A DNA stretch of 64,000 bases from Entomortierella parvispora (Eukaryota > Mortierellomycota > Mortierellomycetes > Mortierellales > Mortierellaceae): positions 930,001-994,000 of the forward strand of contig OY752142.1 in the NCBI GenBank assembly GCA_963573315.1, given 5' to 3'. The notes beneath the pieces were generated by a model. That model searched no databases and was not told the origin of the DNA. It saw only the letters and a program-made list of their open reading frames with translations. The first letter of the stretch is position 1. Each line of letters begins with the position of its first letter. Positions 10,706-22,700 of the stretch are shown here, in pieces. Position numbers and translations under genes: made by a program.

Positions 10706-13353
10706 ATGGCGCGTTCTTCGTCCGTGTCGGTGGCTGTGCGGATGCGCATCATCACTCCTTACTACCGACCCGTCAAGACCCACATTTGTCCTTTACTCGC
10801 TCAAAGTCATCGGCCAACCACCACACTGGCCTCTTCTACCTCCATGAACACCACCACCGTTGTTACAGCCGCGATCTTAATCAACAGTCTTCGACATACC
10901 AACAACTTGGTATCCTTTCATTCTCTTTCTGTCTTTCCCCCAAAGCGATCTCCCAAGTTCCTATCGGTGGGTCGATTGCTCCGCGAACCCCCTCCTCCAC
11001 CTCCACCCCTGGCTTTGAAGGTCGCCTCTCTAGACAAAGAGACTTTGGTCTCGCGTTCAGCCGAGATGGCCAAGGCGCAGGCTAGGGAGGGGACGGCTGC
11101 CCACTCGGTTTCCTCGACGGCAGTCGCAGGGGATATCCCACAAAAGAAATCGATATGGGAGCGGATCAAGAAGGAGCTGATTCATTATTGGCATGGAACT
11201 AAACTCTTGGGAAAGGAAATCAAAATCTCGACAAAGTTGGCGAACCGCGTCTTGCATGGTAGCAAGTTGACGCGACGGGAACAACGACAGGTATAAAAAC
11301 AGAGCACATGCTCACACTACCAGGAAAAAATATCTTGATTGTGGCATGTGTCTCAACCACTTTCATATGTTACATTTAATAGCTACGAAGGACGACTGGA
11401 GACCTACTACGTTTGATCCCTTTCTCAGTCTTTGTGATCGTTCCTTTCATGGAATTCCTCCTCCCCGTTGCTCTCAAGCTCTTCCCAAACATGCTCCCTT
11501 CCACATTCGAGGACACTTTTGCAGAAGAAGAAAAGAAACGCAAGCTCCTCAAGATGCGACTCGAAATGGCAAAGTTCTTGCAAGAGACTATTGAAGAATC
11601 CGGTCTCCCAGGTTCGGAACGTGCACAAGCCGTCAAGGAATTTGGAGAATTCTTTCGCCGGATCCGAACCACGGGTGAACAAGCCTCGACCGAGGAATTG
11701 ATCAAAATGGCCAAATTGTTCCCGGATCAATTGACGCTTGAGAACATGTCCCGTCCTCAACTGGTCTGCATCACCCGGTACATGAACTTGAACGCTTTCG
11801 GCACAGACAATTTTCTGAGGTATCAAATCCGAAACCAGATGCAGTCCATCAAAAAGGACGACCAGCTTATCCTGTTGGAAGGTGTGGATTCCTTGACACC
11901 GCATGAACTCCAAGCGGCTTGTCAGTCCCGAGGAATCCCCACCAGCAGTGCTTCACCAGCGCGCTTAAAGAGTGATTTGTCGCAATGGCTGGATCTTCAT
12001 GTGACACGATCGATTCCATCCTCCCTTTTGATCCTTTCACGCGCTTTTATCTTTTCGGATGGTATTCTTGGCTCCGCTACCTCTCCTTCATCTTCATCGA
12101 CGTCTACATCTTCGACGTGGGCAACGGCTGCGTCTTCCTCGACTTCACCGTCTTCATCGTATCGTCCGACCTCTGCAGAGGCTTTGCAGGCAGCCTTGTC
12201 ATCCTTGCCAGACACCCTTTTGACCGAAACCGAGTTCCATGTCTCGGAGCTGGAGGGTTCTGCGACGGTTGAGCAGAAATTGGAGGCCTTGAAGCGACAA
12301 GAAGAGCTGATTGCGGACGAAAAGGCACAGGAACTTAAGGTCGAGCAGGATAGAAAACAGAGACAGGAAGAAGCCAGAATCAAGAAAGAGGCCGAGTTAT
12401 TGTCGACTGCTGCTACCGTTGATGGTTCTCTACCAACAGCAACAGCAGCAGCAGCAGCAGCGACAAAGGAGAGCACCCCATTGCCATCCATTTCGCTTTC
12501 GGATGGATCTCGAGAGCCGGTGTTGGTGAACGGTGCATTCGAGACAAAGCTGACGCCTGCTGCCTCTACACCTTTGAAATCTGCTGTCACGACGGAAAAA
12601 AAGAGTCCCTCCAGTGGATTGGCGCCTACCGCTGGAACACCTTTGACTGAGCTCTCGACGGTAAGAAGTATTGAAGATGACGAAGACAAAGCCCGAATGA
12701 CAGAAGAGCAATTGTTAGAGTTGCGTGAAGCGCTATCGATCATGTCCTCCCGATCTGCGGTTTTGGAAGAGAGAGAAGAACTAGAGTACCTCAAGGAAAA
12801 CCGAATGGATTACAAAGAGGTAAGTCCGAAGAAAAAGAGAACAGCAAAAAAAAAGAATTCCAGTCATTGACACCCACCTCCACACACACACTCTCTCTCG
12901 CTTTCATTTTCAACATTAAAAAAGGATATTGAGGAGCTGGCTCAAGTCCAGCGACAGGAGCACAAGGTCTTCAAAAGACTTGGTATCAGACTGGAAAAGA
13001 TGATTGCCAGACTGGATCAAGAGATCAAGGCCTATGACGAGGATGTCGGGAACCGACTTCAAGCCTTTGAGGCAAACGAGCGCGGGAAGTTGACTGTAGA
13101 AGATATCGAGGCCGCGCTCAAGATCATCAAACACGCGCCAGATGAGGAAAATATCAAGCACATTGTCAAGAGATTGGACGTGGATGGAGACGGCTGGGTT
13201 TTGATGAGTCACATTGTAGAGCTGGCAGATCTGGTTGAGGAGGAAGAGGGCACAGGCACTTTGGTCGTTGGAAAAAGAGTCAATGGAAACAGGCCGCTGG
13301 AGGAGGTTGCCCGACTCCGGAAGGAGGATATCCTCAAGGACGTGTACATTTGA
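10706..13353 (+). CDS. LETM1: LETM1/Mdm38 mitochondrial inner-membrane K+/H+ exchange protein
   Basis: Exons 10706-11290, 11383-12819 and 12925-13353 code for 816 residues. The N-terminus is Arg/Ser-rich with a Pro run (EPPPPPPPLALK), fitting a mitochondrial presequence. The LETM1 core begins WERIKKELIHYWHGTKLLGK and runs through the single inner-membrane helix (RLIPFSVFVIVPFMEFLLP) into ALKLFPNMLPSTF and the ribosome-binding-like domain (LVCITRYMNLNAFGTDNFLR). Coiled-coil charge patterns follow. Near the C-terminus KRLDVDGDGWVLMSHIVEL is an EF-hand-like loop with Asp at positions 1, 3 and 5. LETM1/Mdm38 acts in mitochondrial K+/H+ exchange and binds mitoribosomes. An upstream short exon (start 10549) may add about 21 residues; the ATG at 10706 is the conservative start. 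Confidence 0.93.
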
Positions 13354-13552
13354 ACACCCAGCGAGTTTAATAGCAAACCTAAAGTCACAGCTTTTTTGTT
13401 TTTTCAAATGACTTGGTTTAATTTGTTTGGTATGTTTTCAAAGATGGGTGGGTAGGGAATAGGATCCTGTCTTTGCAAAAGAGAGGAGAGGGGGATCAAA
13501 AAAAAAACTTTGTACTCTTTCATCTTTCCGTGTTCTTGCGAATAGACTTCTT

Positions 13553-15187
13553 CTATTCGCTGCGGCTGTTACGGTAAAGGGCTTCCTGCGTAACGGAGAG
13601 CTCATCAATTTCTGGGGCGACATCGGACAAAATTTCCTGTGCCTCCTTGTAGAATGCAAGCTGGGCAGCAACCAAATCAGCCAAGTTGCGAAGAGGCTCG
13701 GGCTAGAAGCAAAAGAAATCAACCATTCGTATAAATATAGAGTCATGCCTCCTTTAGAAACAATCAAACAGAAAAAAAAGCACTCACGTTGTCAAGAACA
13801 GTCTTCATCAACGTCGTGGCCTCCTCCACCGCAGCCACAAAGAGATCCTCGGCCTGCTCAACCTCCACCCTGCTGGCCTCCGATCGCTCAGGACGGGCTG
13901 TCTTGTACTGGGCCTTGGCCGTATCCAACGCCAAACGGGCATTTTGGACGTTCCTGCGTGCCTTCATCGCAAAGCCAATCTGGGTGTTCAGGGTCGTGCC
14001 AAAAGGTTGCACAAACTTGGTCGTAATATCACTATCCATCTTCATGCGGAAATCACCAATCTTCTCCTGAACGGTCGCAAACTTGAAAAGAGCTGAACCC
14101 ATAGGCTCCTCCAATCCCAACTGCTCTGATCCCTGGAAACTGGCGCGCGACAAAGCATGAGCCAAGGTCTTGGGTGGTGCGGCCTCCTTGCGCTCCTCCA
14201 ATGCGGCTGCCTCGGAAGCAGCCTTCTCAGCGGGGGAGAGAGCGACCTGTTGGATCTTGTCTGTGACGGTGCGTCCAAACTCGCCCAAAGTCTCCTGAAG
14301 CTGAGCTGGGTAGTCGTAGGTCGAGCTTTGGTAGGTGCGGGTGACACGGAGGAGACCATTTTGCATGTTGCGAAGGGCATCAACGCGCTGTTAGGGATTC
14401 ACAAAGAAAGAGAGAAAAGACAGGGAGAAAGAAAAAAAGTCAGGAGTTAGGGGAAGGAGAGATAGGGTCCAAAGGTTAGTCCTCAATGAGAAAAGGGTGT
14501 ATTGTCCATTCCACAAAAGACAGAATCATCAAGCCAGCATGCCTTCTCCAAGTCCTTGTACTCCTGGGGCAGCTCGGTAATGTCCTCGGCAGTGCCCATC
14601 TTCTCCTGAGCAAACTATAGGGACAATGAATTCAACAAACAGGAGCGAACGTTAGTGTGTTTCCATTGTTACCACTCTTATATGGACTGTTTGGGTTGTT
14701 GCTGCTGCTTTGTTTGCTTTGTGCGTGGCCTTGTCCATCCTGGTGTTTTTTTTGCAGCAGATTGAGTATCGTCTATCCGCCTGCAGTCAGATGACAAGAA
14801 AAAAATGATGATGACAGTTCGGCTAGCTGATGTCAAGAGTCGGCTATGGTGTGTGCATCTCTCCATGGTTGCGTTTTCGATATTCTTTGACGGGTAATAA
14901 CCACCAGAGTCGTCTGTCCGAGAGTTGGATGGCGCGGGCGATAGCGAGGGTCAAAAGTCGACTATGGCGCGCCTTGGTTCCAGACAGAAGATGAGACGAT
15001 GCTGTTGCGCACGATGGACGACCGACGCGTCTCCTGAAGAGTCCCACACGGGCATGGCACCGGACGCGTGCGTGGGGGACGTCGGAGCAGGCACCAGAGA
15101 CGTTACCTGCTTGACCTGGCCGAACTGCTTGCCGAGCTTGGCGGCAAGGGGGTTGAGCTGCTGGGAGAATGCCTTGAATTGGTCCAT
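13553..15187 (-). CDS. Gvp36-like BAR-domain protein
   Basis: Four minus-strand exons (15187-15107, 14614-14543, 14387-13788, 13702-13553) make a 300-residue, mostly helical protein. Landmarks: MDQFKAFSQQLNPLAAKLGK, then ELPQEYKDLEKRVDALRNM, VTRTYQSSTYDYPAQLQETL, MGSALFKFATVQEKIGDFRM, and late helices ARLALDTAKAQYKTARPE and EATTLMKTVLDNPEPL. This order matches the fungal BAR_2 family (yeast Gvp36), which curves Golgi/endosomal membranes. The junction of exons 2 and 3 uses a GC donor (AAG|GCATGC), needed to read LEK-RVDALR; no GT donor keeps frame. It lies about 200 bp downstream of the GPC1 gene on the same strand. Confidence 0.85.
14388..14542 (-). other. GC-AG intron in the BAR-domain gene
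   Basis: The exon before this intron ends ...GAGAAG at 14543 and the intron begins GCATGC. The acceptor is CTAACAG ending at 14388, and the next exon starts CGCGTTGATGCC. Both flanking exons are in phase 0, and the protein across the join (YKDLEKRVDALRNM) is continuous in BAR_2 proteins. The only nearby GT alternative breaks frame. GC-AG introns are a known minor class. Confidence 0.75.
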
Positions 15188-15295
15188 GATGATGAAGACG
15201 GTGGTTGGTGGAATGAATGTGAATAAAGAAAAAGAAAGACCGAAAGCCCTTCTTTCTGTGAGAGCGCCAAGGGGGCCCAGCGGCGGTGACGTCTC

Positions 15296-15318
15296 TTTTT
15301 TTTTTTTTTTTTTTTTTT
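15296..15318. repeat. Poly(T) tract, 23 nt
   Basis: Uninterrupted T run in the roughly 200 bp between the GPC1 stop codon and the BAR-gene start codon, within the promoter or leader of the BAR gene. Confidence 0.9.
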
Positions 15319-15388
15319 ATTGTTTGTCTTCTGTTGGCGCACAAGAACAACCTGCGCGCCATGCATGCCGCCCTGTGCGCACATCTGG

Positions 15389-17232
15389 TCAATCCGTCTT
15401 CTTATCACTCGCACTTTTGGCGGCGGTATCCTCCTCCTCTTCCCCGTCTTGCTGACCGCCCTCTTGCTTCTCTTGAAGTGTCTCTGCATTGTCGTGCGCA
15501 ATCTGATTGGCTGCAACGGCATTAGTGACCTCGGCCGCGAGTTTGCTCAGCTGTCTTTCGTATTGCTTGCTAAAGACTTCCATGTAGTAGCTGGCTCCAT
15601 TCCAGACACTGACTAGGAATAGTGTCACCAGAAATGCAGTGTTTAGCTTGAAGCTGCGGTACACCACGAGGGCAAACAGACACGTCAAAAACTAGAGAGA
15701 AAAAGGGTCTTGGCGTTAGTACAGTACTCCAGTCCATGATTGTTATCGCGGAAGCCATTGAGGTTGAATGTTTAGGCCTACAGTGTAGAGTAATTGCATG
15801 CCCATAAAGGTCACGATGCTATACTTCTCGCCGAATGTGTGGGCCACTTTGGAGATAGCACCGCCCTTGTCGTCGTTCAGGAGCCACGTGTAGCTGGTAA
15901 CACGCTTTCCTGCCTTGATCTTTTCCTTTTGCCTCACCACGACCAAGACATAATAAAGCACCTGCCAGGTGAGGTACAGGCCAATGGCTGCCACAAGAGA
16001 TTGGGTCGTAGGAAGTGTGTTCAACGTTTTGAGAGACGGGAAACGGGTATGATCGGGATCCGGGTACAGCCAGCGGACCGTGTAAAGAGCGATACAGGGT
16101 GAGATGTGGATAAAGACACTGGTGACCTTGTCCAAGCTATTTTTTTTTTTTCAGGAACACCCCCTTTTCGCTGTTAGTGAACGAGATTCGATTCCTTCAT
16201 CCAGGTCTGCTTATCGGTTGAGCCAGCGACAACGTGGTTGTCAGCAGGGCATTCTTACCTATGCAGGACCAGGCTGTTGCGCCAGGTGATGATGGCGAAG
16301 GCGAGGGGTCCATGAGAGAGCAGCCACACTGCTCCAAGAAGCATCTCCGACTGAGGAAAGACGTAGAGGAACAAGATAATGGCGACGTTGACCTGTGACG
16401 GCAATATTTTTTTAAAAAACAGACGACAATGAGCTTCATGTGATCTTCAAGTCCAAAGACATAATCGATGGCTATCCCCTTGCAACCATGCACAAGAGAC
16501 TTCAATATCAAGCAAGGACGACATCAAATAGGGACTTACGAAATAACACATGTCGAGCAAAAAGTAGTGGAAGCTCTTCTTCTTGTAAATGAAGTAGCGC
16601 ACGCCAATTAACACCACGGTCTGCAATGTGTGCACAAATGGAATCCACTCTGGGTATTGAGCGACCAACCAAGGGGTGCAGCAGCACTCAAACATCCCCA
16701 GGGTGAATGCAATCTTGTCAATGAACCGCACCACGCTCGCCTTCTTCATGTTTCGTTTCCAGATCAGCATCGATGTATCAATCTGGGATTTGAGGTTGTT
16801 GGTCGTGCTGTCGACCTGGTGCCTGATCTGACGTTTTGTTGAACCCACATGATGACGGAATTGGTGTTTAGTCTTTGATAGATCCGAGAGCAGATTATTA
16901 TACATCTGGTTGGCGAGTAGGGGCAGTTCTGTAAGTTCTTCCTCCAAGTTCTGCGAGATAAAAGAGTCCAGACTAAATGAGAGCTGAGTGAGGATGTTGG
17001 GCACCAAACTGGGGCCAAGCGAAGGACTCGCAGGCTCGGAGAGGATGGCGGGATCAGATGCATGTGCATCCTCATAGGTATGTTCCTCTGGATCAGGAGC
17101 AGAGACTGCGCGTGCCAGGGGTACGTCAGAGTCAGAATCGGACATGGTTGCCAAGGAGCCGTTGCTGTCAATAGCGCGTTTCTCTGTTGAGGATCGGACA
17201 GCAGACAGTGTTGATTGTCGAGTCGAGTTCAT
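15389..17232 (-). CDS. GPC1: Glycerophosphocholine acyltransferase
   Basis: Four exons (17232-16540, 16392-16259, 16136-15782, 15691-15389) give 494 residues. After an acidic, disordered first 100 residues come several membrane spans: FIDKIAFTLGMFECCCTPW, TLQTVVLIGVRYFIYKKKS, then VNVAIILFLYVFPQSEMLL and WRNSLVLH-SLDKVTSVFIHI. The conserved loops RWLYPDPDHTRFPSL and SYTWLLNDDKGG follow, and the last spans include NTAFLVTLFLVSVWNGASYY. This is the DUF2838/Gpc1 family, ER membrane enzymes that acylate glycerophosphocholine to lysophosphatidylcholine in phosphatidylcholine recycling. The C-terminus is Glu/Asp-rich and cytosolic in style. ATG 17232 (MNSTRQST) is the first ATG in frame; an internal ATG (MSDSDSDVP) is possible. 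The family assignment is by motif and topology memory. Confidence 0.88.
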
Positions 17233-17516
17233 GCAATTGAAAGAAGGAGGATTCTGTAGCTGATGCCAAGGACAATGTGCAGACACAGAAGGAGAGAATA
17301 AAGAATGGTCGAGGGGTGGGGGACGTGATTGCAGTCATTCCAGAAAGTTGAATGCACGAGCTCGTTGCTTGCGCGCGCTCACGTGATTGTAGTGATATCA
17401 TTTTTTGCATGCTTGAAGACGGAAGTGAGCACAGTGCTCTCTTTTTTTTTCTCCTAGGGCACGTCGTAACCATCGCGACAATTTAGTCGTGTCAACAGCG
17501 TGCAGTTGCCTTATCT

Positions 17517-17842
17517 AGAAGACGTAGTTCAGTCCGGCCTGTCTTCAGGAAAGGAACAAAGATGACTCTCAAGGTCTCCCTGGGAAGGGCAAAGACCAAC
17601 TGTTCGAACCATGTTTTTGTCAAAGGTCTGGGATCTGTTTTGATTTTTCATCTGTTGGCCATGTGCTGCAGCATGATGTCCTTCATACAACCTATCTGGA
17701 AGAGGGCTGTGTTGGGTTTGCGGTCATCAACATGGATACGGGGTGTCAATTGCTCAAATGAGTATGAGACAGGCCCATAGTACCAATCAAACGCAATGAA
17801 TGGGGTCATGGACAATCTTTTCTTACGCGATATCCTTTTCAA
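17517..17842 (-). pseudogene. Coding-like fragment with one in-frame stop
   Basis: The minus-strand frame from 17842 reads about 64 residues (including MTPFIAFDWYYGPVSYSFEQ and PRIHVDDRKPNTALFQIG) to a TGA at 17650-17648. It then continues in the same frame for about 45 more residues (TKTWFEQLVFALPRETLRV and on) before the next stop. The amino-acid texture resembles real coding sequence, but no family is recognised and no splice sites bypass the stop. It may be a decayed gene or chance. Confidence 0.2.
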
Positions 17843-18682
17843 AGTCGGGGCCTGTTTCCAAAAAGAACGACTAGCAAGAGACGATCATGAGATGAAGTAC
17901 CTGGACCTTGCTTTCACCTTTCCTAAAACATATCCGGGGTCAACTTTAAAGCATCCCAAAGAAAATATAAGAGCAGAGGGGTTTCGTCAGCAAAATTCAA
18001 AGGCCACAGCGGTAGTCAGCCAACATAAATCATACTCAGTTGCGTGCCATTAAAGTCAAGGGTGATGGTGGTTGGTGCCCAGGAGAGACGGTCGTGTCAG
18101 AATAATGATTACTTGCACGCACATGCGGGACAGGCGTGAGAGTGTTCGGTAAAACAACAGCAACAAAACAAAACATTGAAAGATGGTTCAAGACAAGTTG
18201 GGGAGAGGGAGGGGGAGTGGGTTGGACCATCAAGGCACCAAACAGCAGGGGCCTCTGCTCCAGAGACTTGCCACGCACTTCCAAATATGGCTCGGAGCTG
18301 TTCTTATCCCCTTTTAGACAGCTCGACTTCTGGTCCCCCAGCAACCAAACCAACCGTACAAATGACATTCATGTAAGCGAGAGAAAGGGTCAAACGGTCA
18401 AAGTCAAAATAAAGCAAGGGGCCAGTAGCAAAGTTTTTGTCTCTAACCTTACAGTGGCGGGGAAAGGAGGAGAGAGAGAAGGAGAATAAGAGGGTGCTGA
18501 AAGATGCAAGGTGATGTGAACAACAACTCTCTTTGTTCAACAACGATGCTCTCGACTGCAGAGAATAATTGTTGCACTCACGCAAAAGATATCTGTTGCT
18601 GCAAACTGTTTTGTTATGTACCTCTGGTGTGCATTCTCCGTTTTTGGTGGCGTAGAATGCAAGAACCAGAAGAGCAAGAACC

Positions 18683-18963
18683 AGAAGAGCAGGAACATTA
18701 TTGGGAGATGGCTTGTACTTTTGCGCGGGAGATGTGCTTACGAACGTACTCGTCCCTGTTCGCTGCCTTGATGATAAGTACCTCTATCGCGATAAGTGGA
18801 AGGATGTCATTCGCTTGGTCCTCTACACCGATACAGGCGGACGAGAGGCGAAGCGAAATGTCTTAGAGAGCCGTCGAATGGCCGATTTGGACTGCTGTCA
18901 AATCTCTCTGTACATTTCGCGACTATGTGTCAGTCTGGCCCCCTCGTGGGCCTATAGGCATTG
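18683..18963 (+). pseudogene. Isolated coding-like fragment
   Basis: A plus-strand frame reads LVPVRCLDDKYLYRDKWKDV followed by IRLVLYTDTGGREAKRNVLE and closes at 18964. The composition looks protein-like, but there is no convincing start, partner exon or known motif. Kept only as a possible remnant. Confidence 0.15.
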
Positions 18964-20614
18964 ATCTGCGTTGCCAGGACGGCCATCCACGCCATCCACG
19001 GGGTGGCTTGACAGCCCTGGAGTAGTCTGCGAACCAGCGAGCGAGCGATGAAGGATTTGCCCAACAACCCAAAAAAACGGCGATAGGGATATTCTCGTCC
19101 TTCTGCTGCTGGCTGTTTGAGGAAAGAAAGAAAGACACCCTCCAAAAGAATTACAAATTCATGCTTGGCCATTCTCTGGTTGCTCTGCCTCAGAAGCAGC
19201 AAATCAGAGATCAACCCTCAATCCCTTCTATCCCCTCCATCCTTCCTATCCGTTCTATCCCAGGGTTGTGTATGAAAAAAGCGCTCTTGTTCAATTGCAC
19301 GATGCGTTCATGAACATATTATCCTCACTTGTATGAATCAGGATCTGAAAACCTCGGATATCGATGGGAGTGCCACTTTAGATCGTCTTTTCTCCGGTGG
19401 ATGATTGATGATGACGATGATGATGGCATCGCAAGAACACCTCCTCGGAAAATCGATCGCTGCATGAAAAAAGACAAGTAAAAAAAAAAGAAGAGAAAAC
19501 CCCGAAAGTCCTTCCACGGTCAAGCAGCAGAGAGAGGCGGACACTCAATCGCCCACTCGGTCTCTTTTGTTTGTTGTGTCGATGCTGTGCTGAGAGACCG
19601 ACTGGCCGAGCAGGGTAAAGAATTTACAGAAAACCGAACCGCGCGAAATTCAAGTCAGACACCGCTCTGCAAGGGTCGCCGGGGCAGCCTCGTATTGTAA
19701 GGGCTTATTGAATTATGGCTGTTTATTTAGCAGATGCAGGAAGCAGAAGAACTGCAAAAGCTGCAGAAGCAGAAGCATAGCTTCAGAAAAAGTTTCTCTG
19801 CCCTGTGCGCACACACATCTGCATTGAATCGGATTGAATAGAGGCCACAACTCGGCAAACATTCCTTCCTGAATAAAAGGAAACTACCTTGGTCTTCATC
19901 CCCTTCATCTTTTTCCTCACCTTCGTTCGTTCGTTCGTCCCATCTCTATCTCTCTCGCTCTTTCCGCTGTCTGTTTCTTCCTTTCCTTCTTTCCCCCTCG
20001 TTGCTCATTCATTCCTCCATTCCCTTCTCCATTTCACTTACACCTCATTGTCCCATTGCACACCTCCGTCGAGAGCCTCCAGACTTGCTTCTACACTTCG
20101 TTTTACGCACTAGTCCCTTTTTTGCATCCTTCCGTGCTCTCCTTGACCATCCTTCAGATTGTACCGGTTTCCTTTACTGACCCGGTCAGCCTACAAACAC
20201 AGCAAACATTTTCGTCTTTTGTTCTATTCCACATCCAACGGCCTCATCTCTGTCATTTTCTCCTCTCTGTTCCGTCTCTTCTTCGCTTCACAACGGCCAG
20301 CTTTGGACCAGCCCCCTCTAGAATTTTAATTCTTTCCGTTCCTCCCGCGTTTTTATTCTCCCTCAAGTTTGCCATTGACTGTCTTCCTGCACACCTTTAC
20401 TCTGTAACTGAGAACAGAAAAAAAAAACGGCCCAGCTACCCTTTTTCCATCATTTCGTCTCTTTGTTCCTCTCTTCTACAACTCTCTTGATACGCCTATT
20501 GCTGTCAGCAACTCCCTCCATCGTTTTCCTCCTTGGCGTCCCGAGCCTTGTAATCATTCCTCCCCCACTCCACTCCCCACTCCACTCTCCAAGACGTCCT
20601 CTTCATACCAAACA

Positions 20615-21359
20615 ATGCCCTCCATCACGGATTCTAAGACCTACTCCAACAGGAGCCTGGAGAAGCTGTTTCGCAGCCCCGTCACTCAGCAAATGATCGG
20701 TACGCTTGATAGGTTGACGGTCATGCAATGCAGTGCTTGTCTTGAATGCTCTTTTTTTCTCGCTTGGCTTTCTGTCTTTGTTCAGTGCCTGCGCATGCCC
20801 CTCTTCTTGAGCCTTGATTCTTTTTGAGCACCTCGTTTCTGTTCTCTGACAAGCTCTCTTGCTTTATTTTCATTCTTTCAGACCACATTGCCAACTACGC
20901 AAGTACGGTCATTGAGTGCAGTCCCCCTCCAGTGATGGATCCCTATAGCATGCCCTCCCCCCCCAACACACCAGCACACCGGTCTCGTATGAACGGCAGC
21001 CACACCAACAGCAGCGAACCCAGCATGGTTGTTGTGCCACCCCTGAACGATTTCATTCGACTTTTGGTCCTCAATTCGAATGTTCAGTCATCGACCTTGT
21101 TGCCAACATTGGTCTACCTCGAGCGCCTCAAGTACAAACTCCCAGTAGCCGCCAAAGGTATGTATGCTCTGATCATTTTGCGGGATGACACCACCTTGTG
21201 TTTTTTTTTGTGTTAAAATGCTCTCGGTTTCCTGGCGAAGTGGTTCAACATTTACACAGACATGCCATGGGTTCCTGATTACATCAATACACTTTGAGAA
21301 AGGGGTAGAGGGGCAGAAGACGAGGAGTTGAGAGGAAAGGGCTCTTGAAAAGTGGCAAC

Positions 21360-21390
<31 letters not shown>

Positions 21391-22700
21391 TATACCACAT
21401 TCGGGCAACATCATGGAACATGGTTTACTCGGAACGTTCTTCGTGGTCTGGTCTCGAGGAGGGACAGGGGCATTGAGAGTAAAAAGAGGAGAGGTGGGCG
21501 GGATAAGTCAGTCATTGACAAGATGGGTGACCGATCTCGATCTGGCACACCAAGGACTAAGGTTGTTGAAAGTCATCCGAGGATAGGGGGTTAGCAGTGA
21601 AAGGCTCACAGCCCGGACTTTGATTCATTCAATGGTCCACTTCCTGTTCGAATGTTGCACAGACGAGGTGTTTTCCACATTTTTAAACTCAAGGGAATGC
21701 GATCATCGAACTTGCACATTCTGGTTACGCCGCCAACTTTGCTCAGTGATTCCTTGTGGTTTAGTGTCCATGGGTGACGGAGAGAAATGTCATTTTTTCT
21801 TCCCTTCGAATGTTCGGTCTGAATCGATATTATTATTACCCAGTGATGCTAACCCATTTACATTCTCGGTCTATCTCTCTTTCCTCAGGCATGCATTGTA
21901 CCTGCCACCGCGTCTTCTTGGCTACACTCATTGTTGCTGCCAAATACTTGAACGATCAGTCCCCCAAGAACAAGCACTGGTCTGCTCATTCTTCTGTATT
22001 CTCGGTCGGAGAGGTCAATTTGATGGAGAAGCAATTGCTCTCGCTCCTCGATTTTGACTTGCGTATCACAGAAACCGACCTCGCGTCGAGTTTACAGGAC
22101 TTCATCCAGCTCCAAGCCGCTTCGAGTGCCAATGCCTCGGCTCCCAACACCACATCGGCCGCGTTTTCAGAGACATCGGGCCGCCATGTTTCATCCAAGA
22201 CCACTTCCATTCCTTCTCCTACGAGCAGCTACATGCCTCAGGGTGTCCCAATGAACCAGCCTAGCTCCAACAAGCGTGGCTCCTCTAATCTGCAAGGGGT
22301 GGCCGAGCTGCAGGCCGGGCAAACACCACAACGTCCGCAGATGCCTCATGAGCATTTCAAGAGACGCCCTTCCTTGCCCAACCAGCCTTCTTTGGAGGAA
22401 GGTGAGGTGATGCCTGTGTACAAAGGGCCAATTCGTAATAACCAGGACCAATACCCTTCGCCTGATGGTGGTAACGACGCTCCTCTCTCTGACGACATGA
22501 ACAAGTCTCAATCCTACTCTGCGGACGGCTACGGCGCTGCTGCAGCGGCTGCTCACAAGGCCTGGGTGGCCTCGACTGGCTCCATGTACAGTTCTGCACC
22601 CAATCCTCGACTGAACATGCCAATCCCTGTTCACCACATGGCCCATACCGCCGCGGTGCAGGAAAATGGCGAGAGCAAGAGCAACCGCGCTATGTGCTGA
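20615..22700 (+). CDS. Pho80/PCL-type cyclin
   Basis: Exons 20615-20699, 20882-21157 and 21889-22700 join to 390 residues. The cyclin box reads VVVPPLNDFIRLLVLNSNVQ, then STLLPTLVYLERLKYKLP, HRVFLATLIVAAKYLNDQSP and NLMEKQLLSLLDFDLRITE, the standard layout of Pho80-like/PCL1,2-class cyclins that activate the Pho85 kinase. The 'PTLVYLERLK', 'A.KYLND' and 'E...L..L.FDL' positions are the diagnostic ones. The last 180 residues are Ser/Pro/Gln/Asn-rich and likely disordered. PCL cyclins link Pho85 to cell cycle, polarity and nutrient sensing; which Pho85 cyclin this is cannot be told. Intron 2 is 731 bp, long for this window, and holds a 29-nt A run. Confidence 0.9.
21360..21388. repeat. Poly(A) tract, 29 nt
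   Basis: The longest homopolymer in the window, inside the 731-bp second intron of the cyclin gene on the coding strand. The length probably varies between isolates and is easily mis-sequenced. Confidence 0.9.

Larger units (their letters stand above)
17233..20614. other. Gene-poor 3.4 kb region with coding-like fragments
   Basis: No intact gene is supported here. The minus strand at 17500-17842 and the plus strand at 18680-18960 hold coding-like pieces (see separate entries). Positions 18655-18690 contain a 15-bp direct repeat (accagaagagcaaga type, about 2.5 copies). From 19890 to 20610 the plus strand is strongly C/T-rich and ends at the cyclin ATG, so it is probably the cyclin promoter and long leader. 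The rest (19000-19880) shows nothing I can name. Confidence 0.45.
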
